Shown here piece after piece: positions 1 through 7,110 of a stretch of DNA of 12,834 nt; position 1 is the first letter of the stretch; the number at the start of each line of letters is the position of its first letter. Source of the stretch: Nitrospinae bacterium RIFCSPLOWO2_12_FULL_45_22 (GTDB lineage: Bacteria > 2-12-FULL-45-22); NCBI GenBank assembly GCA_001803565.1, contig MHDQ01000288.1, positions 1-12,834 on the forward strand, in the 5' to 3' direction. Below the pieces are notes generated by a model that was not told the origin of the DNA, searched no databases, and saw nothing but the letters and a program-made list of their open reading frames with translations. Position numbers and translations under genes: made by a program.

Positions 1-45
1 AGTGTATGCCAGAGGTGATGAAGGGATAGGGAAGATAAGGGAGAT

Positions 46-177
46 AGGGTTCAGGAAAAGACTTTAAATTTTGTATAGTTATCGCTAGTTGTAAATAGCG
101 CGAAGGTTTAATAGCCCGTAGAGGTATTTGGGGAAGAGCCTCCTGACAACTAATCCCTGACCCCGGTGAACTGTTAC
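46..177. repeat. Split copy of the GTGAACxGTTAC palindromic element
   Basis: Bases 46-64 (AGGGTTCAGGAAAAGACTT) and 142-177 (from CCTGACAAC to the terminal GTGAACTGTTAC) match adjacent parts of the element at 9492-9572 with a few differences. In this copy they are separated by about 77 bases (65-141), which contain a small hairpin, CGCTA/TAGCG. The left terminal GTAACAGTTCAC seen in the other copy is missing, so this copy is truncated on the left as well as interrupted. Confidence 0.6.
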
Positions 178-193
178 ATGATGCCAACATTTT

Positions 194-222
194 TTCAGAA
201 ATTGAAACCAATGTGGTATAAT
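194..222 (+). promoter_or_regulatory. Extended -10 promoter for the SDR gene
   Basis: TATAAT at 217-222 is preceded by TG one base upstream (TGGTATAAT), which is an extended -10. The best -35 at 17-bp spacing is TTCAGA (194-199), which is weak, as expected for an extended -10 promoter. Transcription would start near 229 and give a leader of about 125 bases. Confidence 0.6.
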
Positions 223-355
223 ACGCTCCTAAGCTAAGAAAGGTGAGCCTTTTTGGCAGAGTAAGGCTCTGCTGCTACAATTAATAATAGATTTCTGAGA
301 GAAAATAGCCACACCCAAGTCAATTTGATTGAAGGCTAAGGGAAAGGGGTAAAGG

Positions 356-1468
356 ATGAAGGCATTGGTTATCGGCGGGACAGGACCTACAGGACCATAT
401 CTAGTCGAGGGATTAATTAAAAGGGGATATGATGTAACTATTTTCCATCGCGGTACTCATGAGATAGATCTACCTGAAGGGGTAGGGCATATCCACGGTG
501 ACCCGCATTTCCTGGAGACAATAGGAGAAGCTTTAGGCGAGCGGCAATTTGATCTGGTAATAGCTACCTATGGGCGGTTACGTTATATAGCTGAATTCAT
601 GAGATTCCGTACCCAAAGGTTTATTGGCATTGGTGGGGTAGGCTTATATAAAGGATATATGGATCCCAACCATAACCCCCCTGGGGGGCTGAAAATTCCG
701 ACCTCTGAGGATGACCCCCTGGTTACTGACCCTGAGCTTATGCATTTTTCTTATCTGATGTATGTAAGCGAACAAGCAGTTATGCAAGCTCATAATGAAG
801 GTTGCTACAATGCCACCATATTTCGTTATCCGGCGGTCTATGGGCCAAGGCAAATAATACCTATAGAATGGAGTATTATTAGACGAATTATAGATGGTCG
901 AAAACATATCATTATTCCAGATGGGGGCTTAACTATTGATACTAGAGGATATGCAGAGAATATGGCTCATGCAGTCCTGCTGGCTGTAGATAAGCCTGAG
1001 AAGGCCTCGGGCCAGATATATAATAGCGGTGATGAAGAGCTCTTTAGCCTTTATGAATGGATAATGCTGATTACCGAGATAATGGGCCATGAATGGGAGA
1101 TAGTAAATATGCCCAGGGAAATTGCCTTGCCCTGCCAACATTTCCTGGGTCTTAGCTGCTCAACTCTGCATAAGGTCTTTGATATTACCAAAATAAAGAA
1201 AGAGCTTGGATACAAAGACCTGGTCCCTCCCAAGGAGGCATTAAGACAAACGGTAACGTGGTATTTAGAGAACAAGCCTGAGCCCGGAGGAGAGATAGAA
1301 AAAAGACTCAGGGACCCATTCGCTTATCAGGCTGAAGACCAGATTATTAAGGCATATAGAGAAGCCACCGACCGAATTTTACAGATCCCTTATCGGGTTG
1401 AGAATCCATATCATCCTTATGCCCATCCTAAAGAATCAAAGAGGGCAAGGGACCATCGTGAGAGATAA
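356..1468 (+). CDS. Atypical NAD(P)-binding SDR / epimerase-like protein
   Basis: This 370-residue protein belongs to the NAD-dependent epimerase/dehydratase (SDR) superfamily. The N-terminal Rossmann glycine motif is GGTGPTG (residues 7-13), and the first strand-helix-strand ends in FHRG, as in the chloroplast CSP41-like atypical SDRs. A YGPRQ segment and a C-terminal substrate lobe follow (YxExMAxA, then GQIYNSGD). The catalytic YxxxK is not intact: at the expected place is YVSEQ, with Tyr136 and Gln140, and the preceding Ser region reads GIGGVGLY. It therefore probably binds a dinucleotide but may not do standard SDR chemistry. The start is ATG 356, behind a purine-rich AAGGGAAAGGGG at 338-349. 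It converges on tupC with a 12-base gap and no visible terminator hairpin. Substrate is unknown; an ordinary sugar epimerase is the alternative, made less likely by the missing lysine. Confidence 0.85.
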   Translation: MKALVIGGTGPTGPYLVEGLIKRGYDVTIFHRGTHEIDLPEGVGHIHGDPHFLETIGEALGERQFDLVIATYGRLRYIAEFMRFRTQRFIGIGGVGLYKGYMDPNHNPPGGLKIPTSEDDPLVTDPELMHFSYLMYVSEQAVMQAHNEGCYNATIFRYPAVYGPRQIIPIEWSIIRRIIDGRKHIIIPDGGLTIDTRGYAENMAHAVLLAVDKPEKASGQIYNSGDEELFSLYEWIMLITEIMGHEWEIVNMPREIALPCQHFLGLSCSTLHKVFDITKIKKELGYKDLVPPKEALRQTVTWYLENKPEPGGEIEKRLRDPFAYQAEDQIIKAYREATDRILQIPYRVENPYHPYAHPKESKRARDHRER

Positions 1469-1480
1469 TTAATAAAGGAA

Positions 1481-2569
1481 TTATTTCCTGATTACATGGA
1501 TGGCAGTGGCCTTGAAGGAGGCTACGACTTCTCGCCCGATATCTAGATGGAGGATTCCCAGGGATTTTTTAGTAATATAAGCAACCAGGGGGAAGCCACA
1601 GTCCAGGGTAACCTTACAGTAGGGGCCTATAAAGCCTATCTGGATAACCCTTCCTGGGAAGGTATTCCTGGCACTGGATGGCAAGGAGGCAAGGCCGCTT
1701 CCCAATAGCGTTACCTCTTCTGGCCGGATGCACAAGAATACCTCATCTCCTACCTGGGCTTCCCCTGCTACCTCAATCTTCTTCCCCTGTACATCTACCA
1801 AAAAGGTCTCATGATTAAAGACCATGACCCGCCCAGGGAGGATGCTCTCTATGCCAATGAAATTAGCCACCACTTCGTCTGCCGGATAGTTTATGACCCG
1901 TTCGGGTGAGCCTATCTGGATGATCCTCCCCTGGTGCATGACCCCTATCCTATGGGCTAGTTGTAGGGCCTCTGAACGGTCATGAGTCACAAAGACAGTG
2001 GTAATTTTAGTCTCGTGAACGATCCTCTCCATATCCCGGATAAGCCTCTCGCGGGTAGGTGGGTCCAGGCTAGCAAAGGGCTCATCCATAAATAGGATAT
2101 TGGGATTCAGGACCAGGGCCCGGGTGAGAGTCACTCGTTGGGCCTCCCCGCCAGAAAGGGTTCGGGCAGCCCTTTTTGCCAGGTGGGCAATACCAAATTG
2201 ATCCAGCCAGGTGAATACCCTCTGTTTCAGCTCACGCCCCCTGATCCCCCTTACTCTCAGGCCAGAGGCTACATTCTCATAGACACTGGTATCAAAAAGC
2301 AGGGGTTCTTGGAAGACTACGGCAAATCGCCTCCTGAGGTTTATCAGACCCTTCCCATAACTTATGGATTTTCCCTCAAATTTGATCTCCCCAGCAGAAG
2401 GGGTATAGAGCAGGGCCAGGGTAAGCAGAAGGGTAGTCTTGCCAGCACCGTTGGGGCCAACAAGGGCCAGGACCTCTTTATCCTCTACCCGTAAGTGCGG
2501 TATATCCAGGATCAAGGAATTGTCCCGTCTAACTTCGAGAGCTTTAGCCTCTAAAATGGGCTCGGCCAT
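1481..2569 (-). CDS. tupC: Tungstate ABC transporter ATP-binding protein (TupC type)
   Basis: Cytoplasmic ATPase of a tungstate/oxyanion importer, 362 residues. ABC motifs appear in order: Walker A GPNGAGKTT (38-46), Q-loop FQE (Gln87), signature LSGGE (138-142), Walker B ILFMDEP (158-164), D-loop SLD, and switch His196 in VTHD. A C-terminal extension of about 120 residues after the ATPase core looks like a TOBE-type domain, as in ModC/WtpC, which can bind oxyanion and feed back on transport. The start codon lies inside the end of tupB (26-base overlap), so translation is probably coupled; the local ribosome site (AAAGAGAAG) is weak. The assignment to tungstate rather than molybdate or sulfate rests on the neighbouring TupA-type binding protein. 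This is the last gene of the leftward cluster. Confidence 0.9.
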   Translation of the reverse strand: MAEPILEAKALEVRRDNSLILDIPHLRVEDKEVLALVGPNGAGKTTLLLTLALLYTPSAGEIKFEGKSISYGKGLINLRRRFAVVFQEPLLFDTSVYENVASGLRVRGIRGRELKQRVFTWLDQFGIAHLAKRAARTLSGGEAQRVTLTRALVLNPNILFMDEPFASLDPPTRERLIRDMERIVHETKITTVFVTHDRSEALQLAHRIGVMHQGRIIQIGSPERVINYPADEVVANFIGIESILPGRVMVFNHETFLVDVQGKKIEVAGEAQVGDEVFLCIRPEEVTLLGSGLASLPSSARNTFPGRVIQIGFIGPYCKVTLDCGFPLVAYITKKSLGILHLDIGREVVASFKATAIHVIRK

Positions 2570-3263
2570 AAAATGCTTCTCTTTGCTGGATAATGGTTAA
2601 GGTGAAATTTATGCTATAGGCCAAGAGGAGCAGGAGGAGACCCAGGGCAATAGCGGTGTCAAAATTACCCTTACTCGTCTCCATCACTGTGGCGGTGGTA
2701 AGGACCCTGGTATGTCCTAATATATTACCACCCACCATAATCGAGGCGCCTATTTCAGATATTACCCCGCCAAACCCAGCCATCATTGCGGCTAAAAGGG
2801 GTAATCGGGCCTCTCGCAAGAGAAACCATCCCATCTGGAGTCTGCTTGCTCCCAGGGCCTTGATCTGTAAGAGGAGTTTGGGGTCCAGTTGCTGTATGGC
2901 AGCCAGAGAAAGCCCGGTTATAATAGGGGCGGCTATAATGGTCTGGGCAATAACCATAGCTGATGGGGTATAGAGAAGGTGAAGAACTGCCAGGGGCCCA
3001 CCCCGCCAGAGCATGATAGTCACAAAAAGGCCCACTACCACCGGTGGTAAACCCATGCTGGTGTTTACCAGGCTTATGATTATACCCCGGCCGGGGAAGC
3101 GGGAAAGGGCCAAAACAGTCCCCAGCGGTATACCCAGCGCCAGGCTGATAAAGGTTGCCAAGCCGGAGACCTTCAAAGAGAGCAGGGTTATTCTCATTAC
3201 CTCGTTGTCCATATGTATTAGTAGCCAAAAGGCCTTTTTTATCCCTTCCAGGATCAGGTCCAT
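2544..3263 (-). CDS. tupB: Tungstate ABC transporter permease (TupB type)
   Basis: Integral inner-membrane permease of 239 residues, the usual size for TupB, with about five to six hydrophobic segments. The cytoplasmic EAA coupling loop is visible as ALGASRLQMGWFLLREARLP. The following AGFGGVISEIGASIMVGGNI segment is typical of the TupB/WtpB oxyanion permeases. ATG 3263 is chosen because GGAGG lies at 3276-3280, although the spacing of 12 bases is long. The gene follows tupA by 23 bases and overlaps tupC by 26 bases, so the three form one transcript. It would work as a homodimer with two TupC subunits, receiving tungstate from TupA. Confidence 0.92.
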   Translation of the reverse strand: MDLILEGIKKAFWLLIHMDNEVMRITLLSLKVSGLATFISLALGIPLGTVLALSRFPGRGIIISLVNTSMGLPPVVVGLFVTIMLWRGGPLAVLHLLYTPSAMVIAQTIIAAPIITGLSLAAIQQLDPKLLLQIKALGASRLQMGWFLLREARLPLLAAMMAGFGGVISEIGASIMVGGNILGHTRVLTTATVMETSKGNFDTAIALGLLLLLLAYSINFTLTIIQQREAFYGRAHFRG

Positions 3264-3286
3264 GTCTTCTGAATTCCTCCTTTTTA

Positions 3287-4138
3287 CTATTTGCCCAGAG
3301 CCTCCTCCCTCTTCCCGGCATCGGGAAAAAATAGGGGCTGGCCAAATTTATCCTTCCCAAAACCCTCTATAATCCTCTGAGCCTCTTTAGATACCATAAA
3401 TGCCCTAAAACTCTTTGCTCCATCACTATTGACCTTAGGCCATCTGGCAGGATTGACCTCTATTACATGATATATGTTCAGGAGGCTCTTATCCCCTTGT
3501 AGGAGGATGCTGAGGTAGAGGTTCTTTTTCAGGGCCAGGTAGGTTGCCCTATCTGTTAGGCAATACCCCCCTTTTTCTGAGGCTACAGCAAGGGTCTGGC
3601 CCATACCCAGGCCGGTCTGCTGATACCATTTTTCTGTTGAAGGATCAATACCAGCCAGTTTCCATAGAGACTTTTCTTTGGCATGGGTCCCAGAGTTATC
3701 TCCCCGGGAGAGAAATAATGCCTTTGCCTCTGATATGTGCTTAAAGGCCATCGGAGCGGATTTTAACCCCTTTATCCTGGCCGGATCTTTTGCCGGACCC
3801 ACAATGATAAAGTCATTGTGCATAACCAGTCTGCGGTTGATACCAAGACCCTGGGCTAAAAATTTCTCCTCTGCCTCAGGGGAATGCACCAGAAGCACAT
3901 CGGCTTCACCCCTCTCTCCCATGGCCATGGCCTGGCCTGAACCTACGGCAATGGTCTTTACCACATAGCCTGCCTCCTTCTCAAAGACCGGGATCAGGAC
4001 ATCTAGCAGGCCAGAATCCTGGGTACTGGTGGTGGTAGCCAGGATGATATCCTTTACCTTCTCTGCACTTAAAACCGGCCCAGATAATATTATGGATAAT
4101 ACTAATGCTATAAAAACCAGGATCTTTTTCTTCATCAT
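3287..4138 (-). CDS. tupA: Tungstate-binding periplasmic protein (TupA type)
   Basis: Substrate-binding protein of 282-283 residues. An N-terminal signal peptide (KKK, then a hydrophobic stretch, ending near GPVLSA) directs it to the periplasm. Family hallmarks are TTTSTQDSG (35-43), which begins the ligand-binding cleft, ADVLLVHSPEAE, NDFIIVGP and SRGDNSGTH (144-152). These are characteristic of TupA-like proteins rather than molybdate ModA. There are two consecutive ATG codons. The first (4138) lies only two bases after GGGAGG, while the second (4135) has five-base spacing, so the second Met is the likelier start. The gene is 15 bases downstream of the porin. Tungstate is the expected ligand by family; molybdate cannot be excluded from sequence alone. 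Confidence 0.92.
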   Translation of the reverse strand: MMKKKILVFIALVLSIILSGPVLSAEKVKDIILATTTSTQDSGLLDVLIPVFEKEAGYVVKTIAVGSGQAMAMGERGEADVLLVHSPEAEEKFLAQGLGINRRLVMHNDFIIVGPAKDPARIKGLKSAPMAFKHISEAKALFLSRGDNSGTHAKEKSLWKLAGIDPSTEKWYQQTGLGMGQTLAVASEKGGYCLTDRATYLALKKNLYLSILLQGDKSLLNIYHVIEVNPARWPKVNSDGAKSFRAFMVSKEAQRIIEGFGKDKFGQPLFFPDAGKREEALGK

Positions 4139-4153
4139 ACCCTCCCTTAAAAA

Positions 4154-5491
4154 TTAAAAATCTACCTGGAATCTGCTAAGGATAAGGTCTTCCTGGTCAT
4201 CACCTTTTAGATCGGAGAGGTTATCATCAAATTCATTCCGGACATAATTGAGGCTGACCCGGAACATATTGTGGGGATACCAGTTGGCACCCAGCGTGAA
4301 GGAATTTACCCTATCCGTACCCGTAGCAAACCCTTGCTTAAATATCCCCTGGTCTACGTCTAGGGATTCATACCTGGCGGCCAGTTCTAATGCCCCCCAG
4401 CCACCCCTGGCAGGGTTAAAGTTATGTTTGGGTTTGACCCGGCCAAATACCCCCTCTTTCAGGTTCTCTTTCTCACCGGTAAGAAACCAGCTCACACTGC
4501 CATACCAACCAGCTACATCCAGGTCATGTCGCTTGCCAGAAAACTCCAGATCAGCCCACTGGGTCCTCATCCATTCCCCTTTCAGGGATAATGGGCCCAG
4601 TAACCAGGCCAGTTCTGCGCCGGAACGTAACCGACGGCTGTCATTCCTGACCCCTTTTGTCCAGGTAACAATACCGGTTTCTGAGCCAGGTACTACCAGA
4701 TTCCCCGGGGTACCTTCCTGGTTCCCCCAGGTAAAGGCGCCACCAAGCTGGAGCCCTTTCAGAAACGGCATCCCACTCTTTATAAAGGGGCGGAGATAGA
4801 CCCTGCTAGCAACATCTTTATCATCATTCTCGTCCCTCTTTTTGTTCCGTCCATTGCCATTAAAAATCCCTACCCCATAACCCAGCATGCCATTAAATAG
4901 GTTGGCATGGAGCATTGCCCCAATATCGCGTCCCGGGGCAATATTGTTAGCGATGATGGAGCGTTCCACAAAATCTACGAACCTGAACGACGTGAGTTGC
5001 TCTAGACTAAATGGCTCTTTGTATTGTCCTAGCATTATCCTGGCAAAGGGCAGATGGGTAAGGTTGATATAACCATCAGTCAGGTTGGCATCTTTACCCT
5101 CCCCGAAATCTATCTCTGCCTTGAACTCAGTGTTTTTGAATAGCGTACCCGCTGCATTGATCCTGGCCCGTTTAATAGCAAAAGAGCTATCTTCTCGACC
5201 ATTGTTATCCAGGCCCAGATAGTCCATGTGGGCCCTGCCACCGATAGTCATCTTAAAGGCATTATCCGGGGTAGCAACATGAAAACCATCCTTATAATAA
5301 GCTTTAAGGGCCCCGCTCTTCTTTTCTTTCTCTTTAACCCGTGCCAGGAGTTGATCTACTTCGGTCTGGGTAAGGATACCTTTGTCCTTCAGCAACATAA
5401 TCAATTCTTCATCCGCACCATAACTAGCCATAGGATAAATACAGACAGAAATAAGTAAATAAGCCAATACCCTGCCAATTTTCTTCTTCAT
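4154..5491 (-). CDS. Porin_O_P-family outer-membrane porin
   Basis: Outer-membrane beta-barrel protein of 445 residues. It has a signal peptide (MKKK, hydrophobic core, end near ASYGA). A short periplasmic helical segment follows, with the pattern LxxLLKDKGILTQTEVDQLL and a Lys/Glu-rich stretch, likely a coiled coil for trimerisation. The rest alternates polar and hydrophobic residues as in 16-strand barrels of the OprP/OprO phosphate-porin family, and the C-terminal residue is Phe (QVDF), the usual assembly signal. GGAGGTGGT at 5495-5503 sets the start. It lies between the regulator and tupA and is nearly contiguous with tupA, so it is probably part of the tungstate regulon, letting an oxyanion cross the outer membrane. 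The family assignment is firm; the tungstate role is inferred from context. Confidence 0.85.
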   Translation of the reverse strand: MKKKIGRVLAYLLISVCIYPMASYGADEELIMLLKDKGILTQTEVDQLLARVKEKEKKSGALKAYYKDGFHVATPDNAFKMTIGGRAHMDYLGLDNNGREDSSFAIKRARINAAGTLFKNTEFKAEIDFGEGKDANLTDGYINLTHLPFARIMLGQYKEPFSLEQLTSFRFVDFVERSIIANNIAPGRDIGAMLHANLFNGMLGYGVGIFNGNGRNKKRDENDDKDVASRVYLRPFIKSGMPFLKGLQLGGAFTWGNQEGTPGNLVVPGSETGIVTWTKGVRNDSRRLRSGAELAWLLGPLSLKGEWMRTQWADLEFSGKRHDLDVAGWYGSVSWFLTGEKENLKEGVFGRVKPKHNFNPARGGWGALELAARYESLDVDQGIFKQGFATGTDRVNSFTLGANWYPHNMFRVSLNYVRNEFDDNLSDLKGDDQEDLILSRFQVDF

Positions 5492-5502
5492 TTACCACCT
5501 CC

Positions 5503-5562
5503 ATTGGTTTTGCTCTGTTCAGATTCATTCTTCCCAAACATTCCAGTTTATCGAAAACCAAT
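5503..5562 (-). repeat. Inverted repeat in the porin leader
   Basis: ATTGGTTTT (5503-5511) and AAAACCAAT (5554-5562) are perfect 9-bp inverted copies about 42 bases apart. In the transcript the second arm ends directly beside the porin's GGAGGTGG ribosome site. The structure could influence translation or processing between regulator and porin, but the long loop makes this uncertain. Confidence 0.4.
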
Positions 5563-5606
5563 ATCCTTTTATCTCACCCCCTCTCCCAAATTATGGGGTG
5601 CAAGCT

Positions 5607-6506
5607 TTATCCCCTCTGGATTATTGTGCCGGAATCAGTAGTATCATAACCGCCTAATTCCTGTACCCTTTCCCGGAAATCCTTAGAGCCCAGCAGTGCC
5701 AGCAGGGATTGTATTTGGGGGGCAAAAAAATACTCTTCCGGGATCAGCAAGTCAAAGCGCTCTTTAGTAAGGGGAATAAAATCTAAACCTAGATAGCGAG
5801 CTACCGATAATACCCCTAAACCTGCATCGGCCTTACCCCGTAAGATTTCAATCCCCACTTCTAAATGGGTAGCTACTTCTTTCTGATATCCCACTACTTT
5901 GGCAGGCCCGATCTTCGAATCCTGCAAAAGGCTATCCAACAGCAGCCGGGTGCCAGAGCCCCCCTGGCGGTTGATGAACCTGGCTTTTTTGCGAACCGCA
6001 TCCAGCAGGCCTCGAATTTTTAAGGGATTGCCCGGGCTGACCATAAGCCCCTGGTCCCGGTATACCAGGTTTACTAACACGAGTTTCTCCCCCTTAAGAT
6101 AGGGGAGGTTATACTGGCCGGTTCTGGAGTCCAGCAGGTGTATGGCAGACAGATGGGCCCTGCCCTCTTTCAGGGCTTGTAACCCAGCCATACTACCAAC
6201 ATTACCGGAGACAATAATACTTTCGGGGAAACGCTGTCTCAATCTAGTCAGCAGGTAGTCCAGGCTTAAGTCATTACTGCCGAGGACAATCATATGATCG
6301 CTCAGAGAAGCAGGGGAAGGGGTAAGGGTCAGGTTCTCTTTGGCCTTGGTCTCTATCCATTCGTCAATAAGCCTCTTAGGGAAAAGCCACTTACCCGTTA
6401 TCCGGGTCGCTGGTATCCTTCCTTTCTTAATGAGATGATAGACCTGTTTCTCATTAATATTCAGGTAGTTTGCTACCTCTTTGGTATCCAACAAATCTTT
6501 GGTCAT
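5607..6506 (-). CDS. HTH regulator with a PBP-like oxyanion-sensing domain
   Basis: This 299-residue protein is predicted to be a one-component regulator. Residues 4-55 form an excisionase/MerR-like helix-turn-helix of the HTH_17 type (TKEVANYLNINEKQVYHLIKKGRIP, continuing to GKWLFPKRLIDEWI; only key parts cited). Residues 70-290 match the periplasmic molybdate-binding-like domain family (COG1910 type), with GNVGSMAGLQAL, HLLD and NRQGGSGTR (179-187). There is no signal peptide, so the domain senses ligand in the cytoplasm. It is the first gene of the leftward tungstate cluster, 115 bases ahead of the porin, and probably controls its own promoter and the transport genes. AAGGAG abuts ATG 6506 with no spacing; no better start is visible upstream, and a TTG at residue 5 or 6 is possible. 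Repressor or activator cannot be told from sequence. Confidence 0.85.
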   Translation of the reverse strand: MTKDLLDTKEVANYLNINEKQVYHLIKKGRIPATRITGKWLFPKRLIDEWIETKAKENLTLTPSPASLSDHMIVLGSNDLSLDYLLTRLRQRFPESIIVSGNVGSMAGLQALKEGRAHLSAIHLLDSRTGQYNLPYLKGEKLVLVNLVYRDQGLMVSPGNPLKIRGLLDAVRKKARFINRQGGSGTRLLLDSLLQDSKIGPAKVVGYQKEVATHLEVGIEILRGKADAGLGVLSVARYLGLDFIPLTKERFDLLIPEEYFFAPQIQSLLALLGSKDFRERVQELGGYDTTDSGTIIQRG

Positions 6507-6577
6507 CTCCTTGCCAGAAAGATGGGAGAATCTTCCAGGCCCTCCCCTGTCTATAGTTCAATAAAAGGTCAAAAAAT

Positions 6578-6606
6578 ATTCTACCGAAAAAAAAGATATA
6601 TGTAAA
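6578..6606 (-). promoter_or_regulatory. Leftward sigma70-like promoter of the tungstate cluster
   Basis: Read on the minus strand, TTTACA (6601-6606) and TAGAAT (6578-6583) are separated by exactly 17 bases. The start point would be near 6571, giving a leader of about 65 bases before the regulator ATG at 6506. Phased repeats lie directly upstream. Confidence 0.65.
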
Positions 6607-6650
6607 GAAAAAAAATAACAAAAATAGACAAAAAATAACTTTTTATAACT
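6607..6650 (-). repeat. Four 10-bp-phased GTTAT-like repeats upstream of the -35
   Basis: On the plus strand, ATAAC-type units end at 6619, 6629 (variant ATAGAC), 6639 and 6649, exactly ten bases apart and separated by A or T runs. On the minus strand this is GTTAT repeated once per helical turn, ending just before the TTTACA -35 box. The position fits an UP element, an intrinsic bend, or side-by-side sites for a regulator. Confidence 0.55.
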
Positions 6651-6664
6651 TATGGCCCCATAAA

Positions 6665-6785
6665 AAAGGTAACCGTTCACCCATTTATTCCATCGTATTG
6701 TCATTCTGAGCGATAGCGAAGAATCTTTTTCTTTTAAGACCCCTCGCTCTGCTCAGGGTGACAGATCCAGTGAACGGTTACCTTT
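6665..6785. repeat. Nested palindromic element with 16-bp perfect inverted ends
   Basis: AAAGGTAACCGTTCAC (6665-6680) and GTGAACGGTTACCTTT (6770-6785) are perfect inverted copies enclosing 89 bases. Inside is a second, imperfect inverted pair: TGTCATTCTGAGC...AGCGAAGA near 6700-6722 against CTCGCTCTGCTCAGGGTGACA near 6743-6763. The inner unit resembles a dispersed repeat I recall from many environmental bacterial genomes. The outer ends match the element at 9492-9572. There is no coding capacity, so it is non-autonomous if mobile. Confidence 0.75.
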
Positions 6786-6950
6786 AGTTTACTATCTCCT
6801 TATATTAGATCTTTTCTTCATTCGTGCCATTAGTCTATTCGTGTAATTCGTGTCCCCTTTTTCAACCCACTACAAATTATTTCTGGCCTTCTCGAAAGGA
6901 TGCGGAATGTAAGATAAATGATTATTCCAGAACACAGAGAGATTAAATCT

Positions 6951-6980
6951 TTGACATTGTTTAGAAATTTATATTATAAT
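6951..6980 (+). promoter_or_regulatory. Consensus sigma70 promoter of the RRM gene
   Basis: TTGACA (6951-6956) and TATAAT (6975-6980) are both perfect consensus hexamers, 18 bases apart. Transcription would start near 6987, leaving a leader of about 150 bases before the RRM start codon. This is among the strongest promoters in the window. Confidence 0.8.
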
Positions 6981-7068
6981 TAATTCCAAGATAATCCTGG
7001 CATCAGGGTTATTAAATCAAGGGATAGCTTAAAGTCTTATTAGATTGTTTTTGTTGGTTTTCCATTAA

Positions 7069-7110
7069 CCCTCAAGGACCTTCTATAAAGTCTTTGAGGG
7101 TTTTTTATTT
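7069..7110 (+). terminator. Terminator-like hairpin in the RRM gene leader
   Basis: CCCTCAAGGAC (7069-7079) pairs with GTCTTTGAGGG (7090-7100) over 11 base pairs with one G-U wobble and a 10-base loop. TTTTTTATTTT follows directly. It has all the marks of an intrinsic terminator, yet lies between the consensus promoter and the RRM ribosome site. It may be an attenuator, or a leader structure with temperature-dependent read-through. Confidence 0.7.

Larger units (their letters stand above)
1..355. other. Gene-free left flank and leader of the SDR gene
   Basis: No coding region is supported here. Bases 1-45 are purine-rich and unremarkable. Bases 46-177 hold a split copy of a palindromic element that recurs at 9492-9572. 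Bases 194-222 hold a likely promoter. The leader from about 229 to 355 contains a short hairpin (GCAGAG at 250-255 pairing with CTCTGC) with no T-run after it. I compared the leader by eye with molybdenum-cofactor, fluoride and other metal riboswitches and saw no match. Confidence 0.6.

Noticed and set aside
65-141. tRNA-sized insert that might be a tRNA gene
   Set aside because: The length is right, but no acceptor stem, T-loop GTTCRA sequence or anticodon arm could be found.
229-355. Possible metal or cofactor riboswitch in the SDR leader
   Set aside because: Only one short hairpin is visible and none of the conserved cores I know (molybdenum cofactor, fluoride, NiCo, cobalamin) could be matched by eye.
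1469-1480. Bidirectional terminator between the SDR gene and tupC
   Set aside because: The 12-base gap is AT-rich but forms no stem of useful length on either strand.
2755-3360. 201-codon reverse-strand open frame across tupB and the end of tupA
   Set aside because: It is out of frame with two clearly recognised genes, has a Pro/Gly-rich composition like a shadow translation, and matches no domain.
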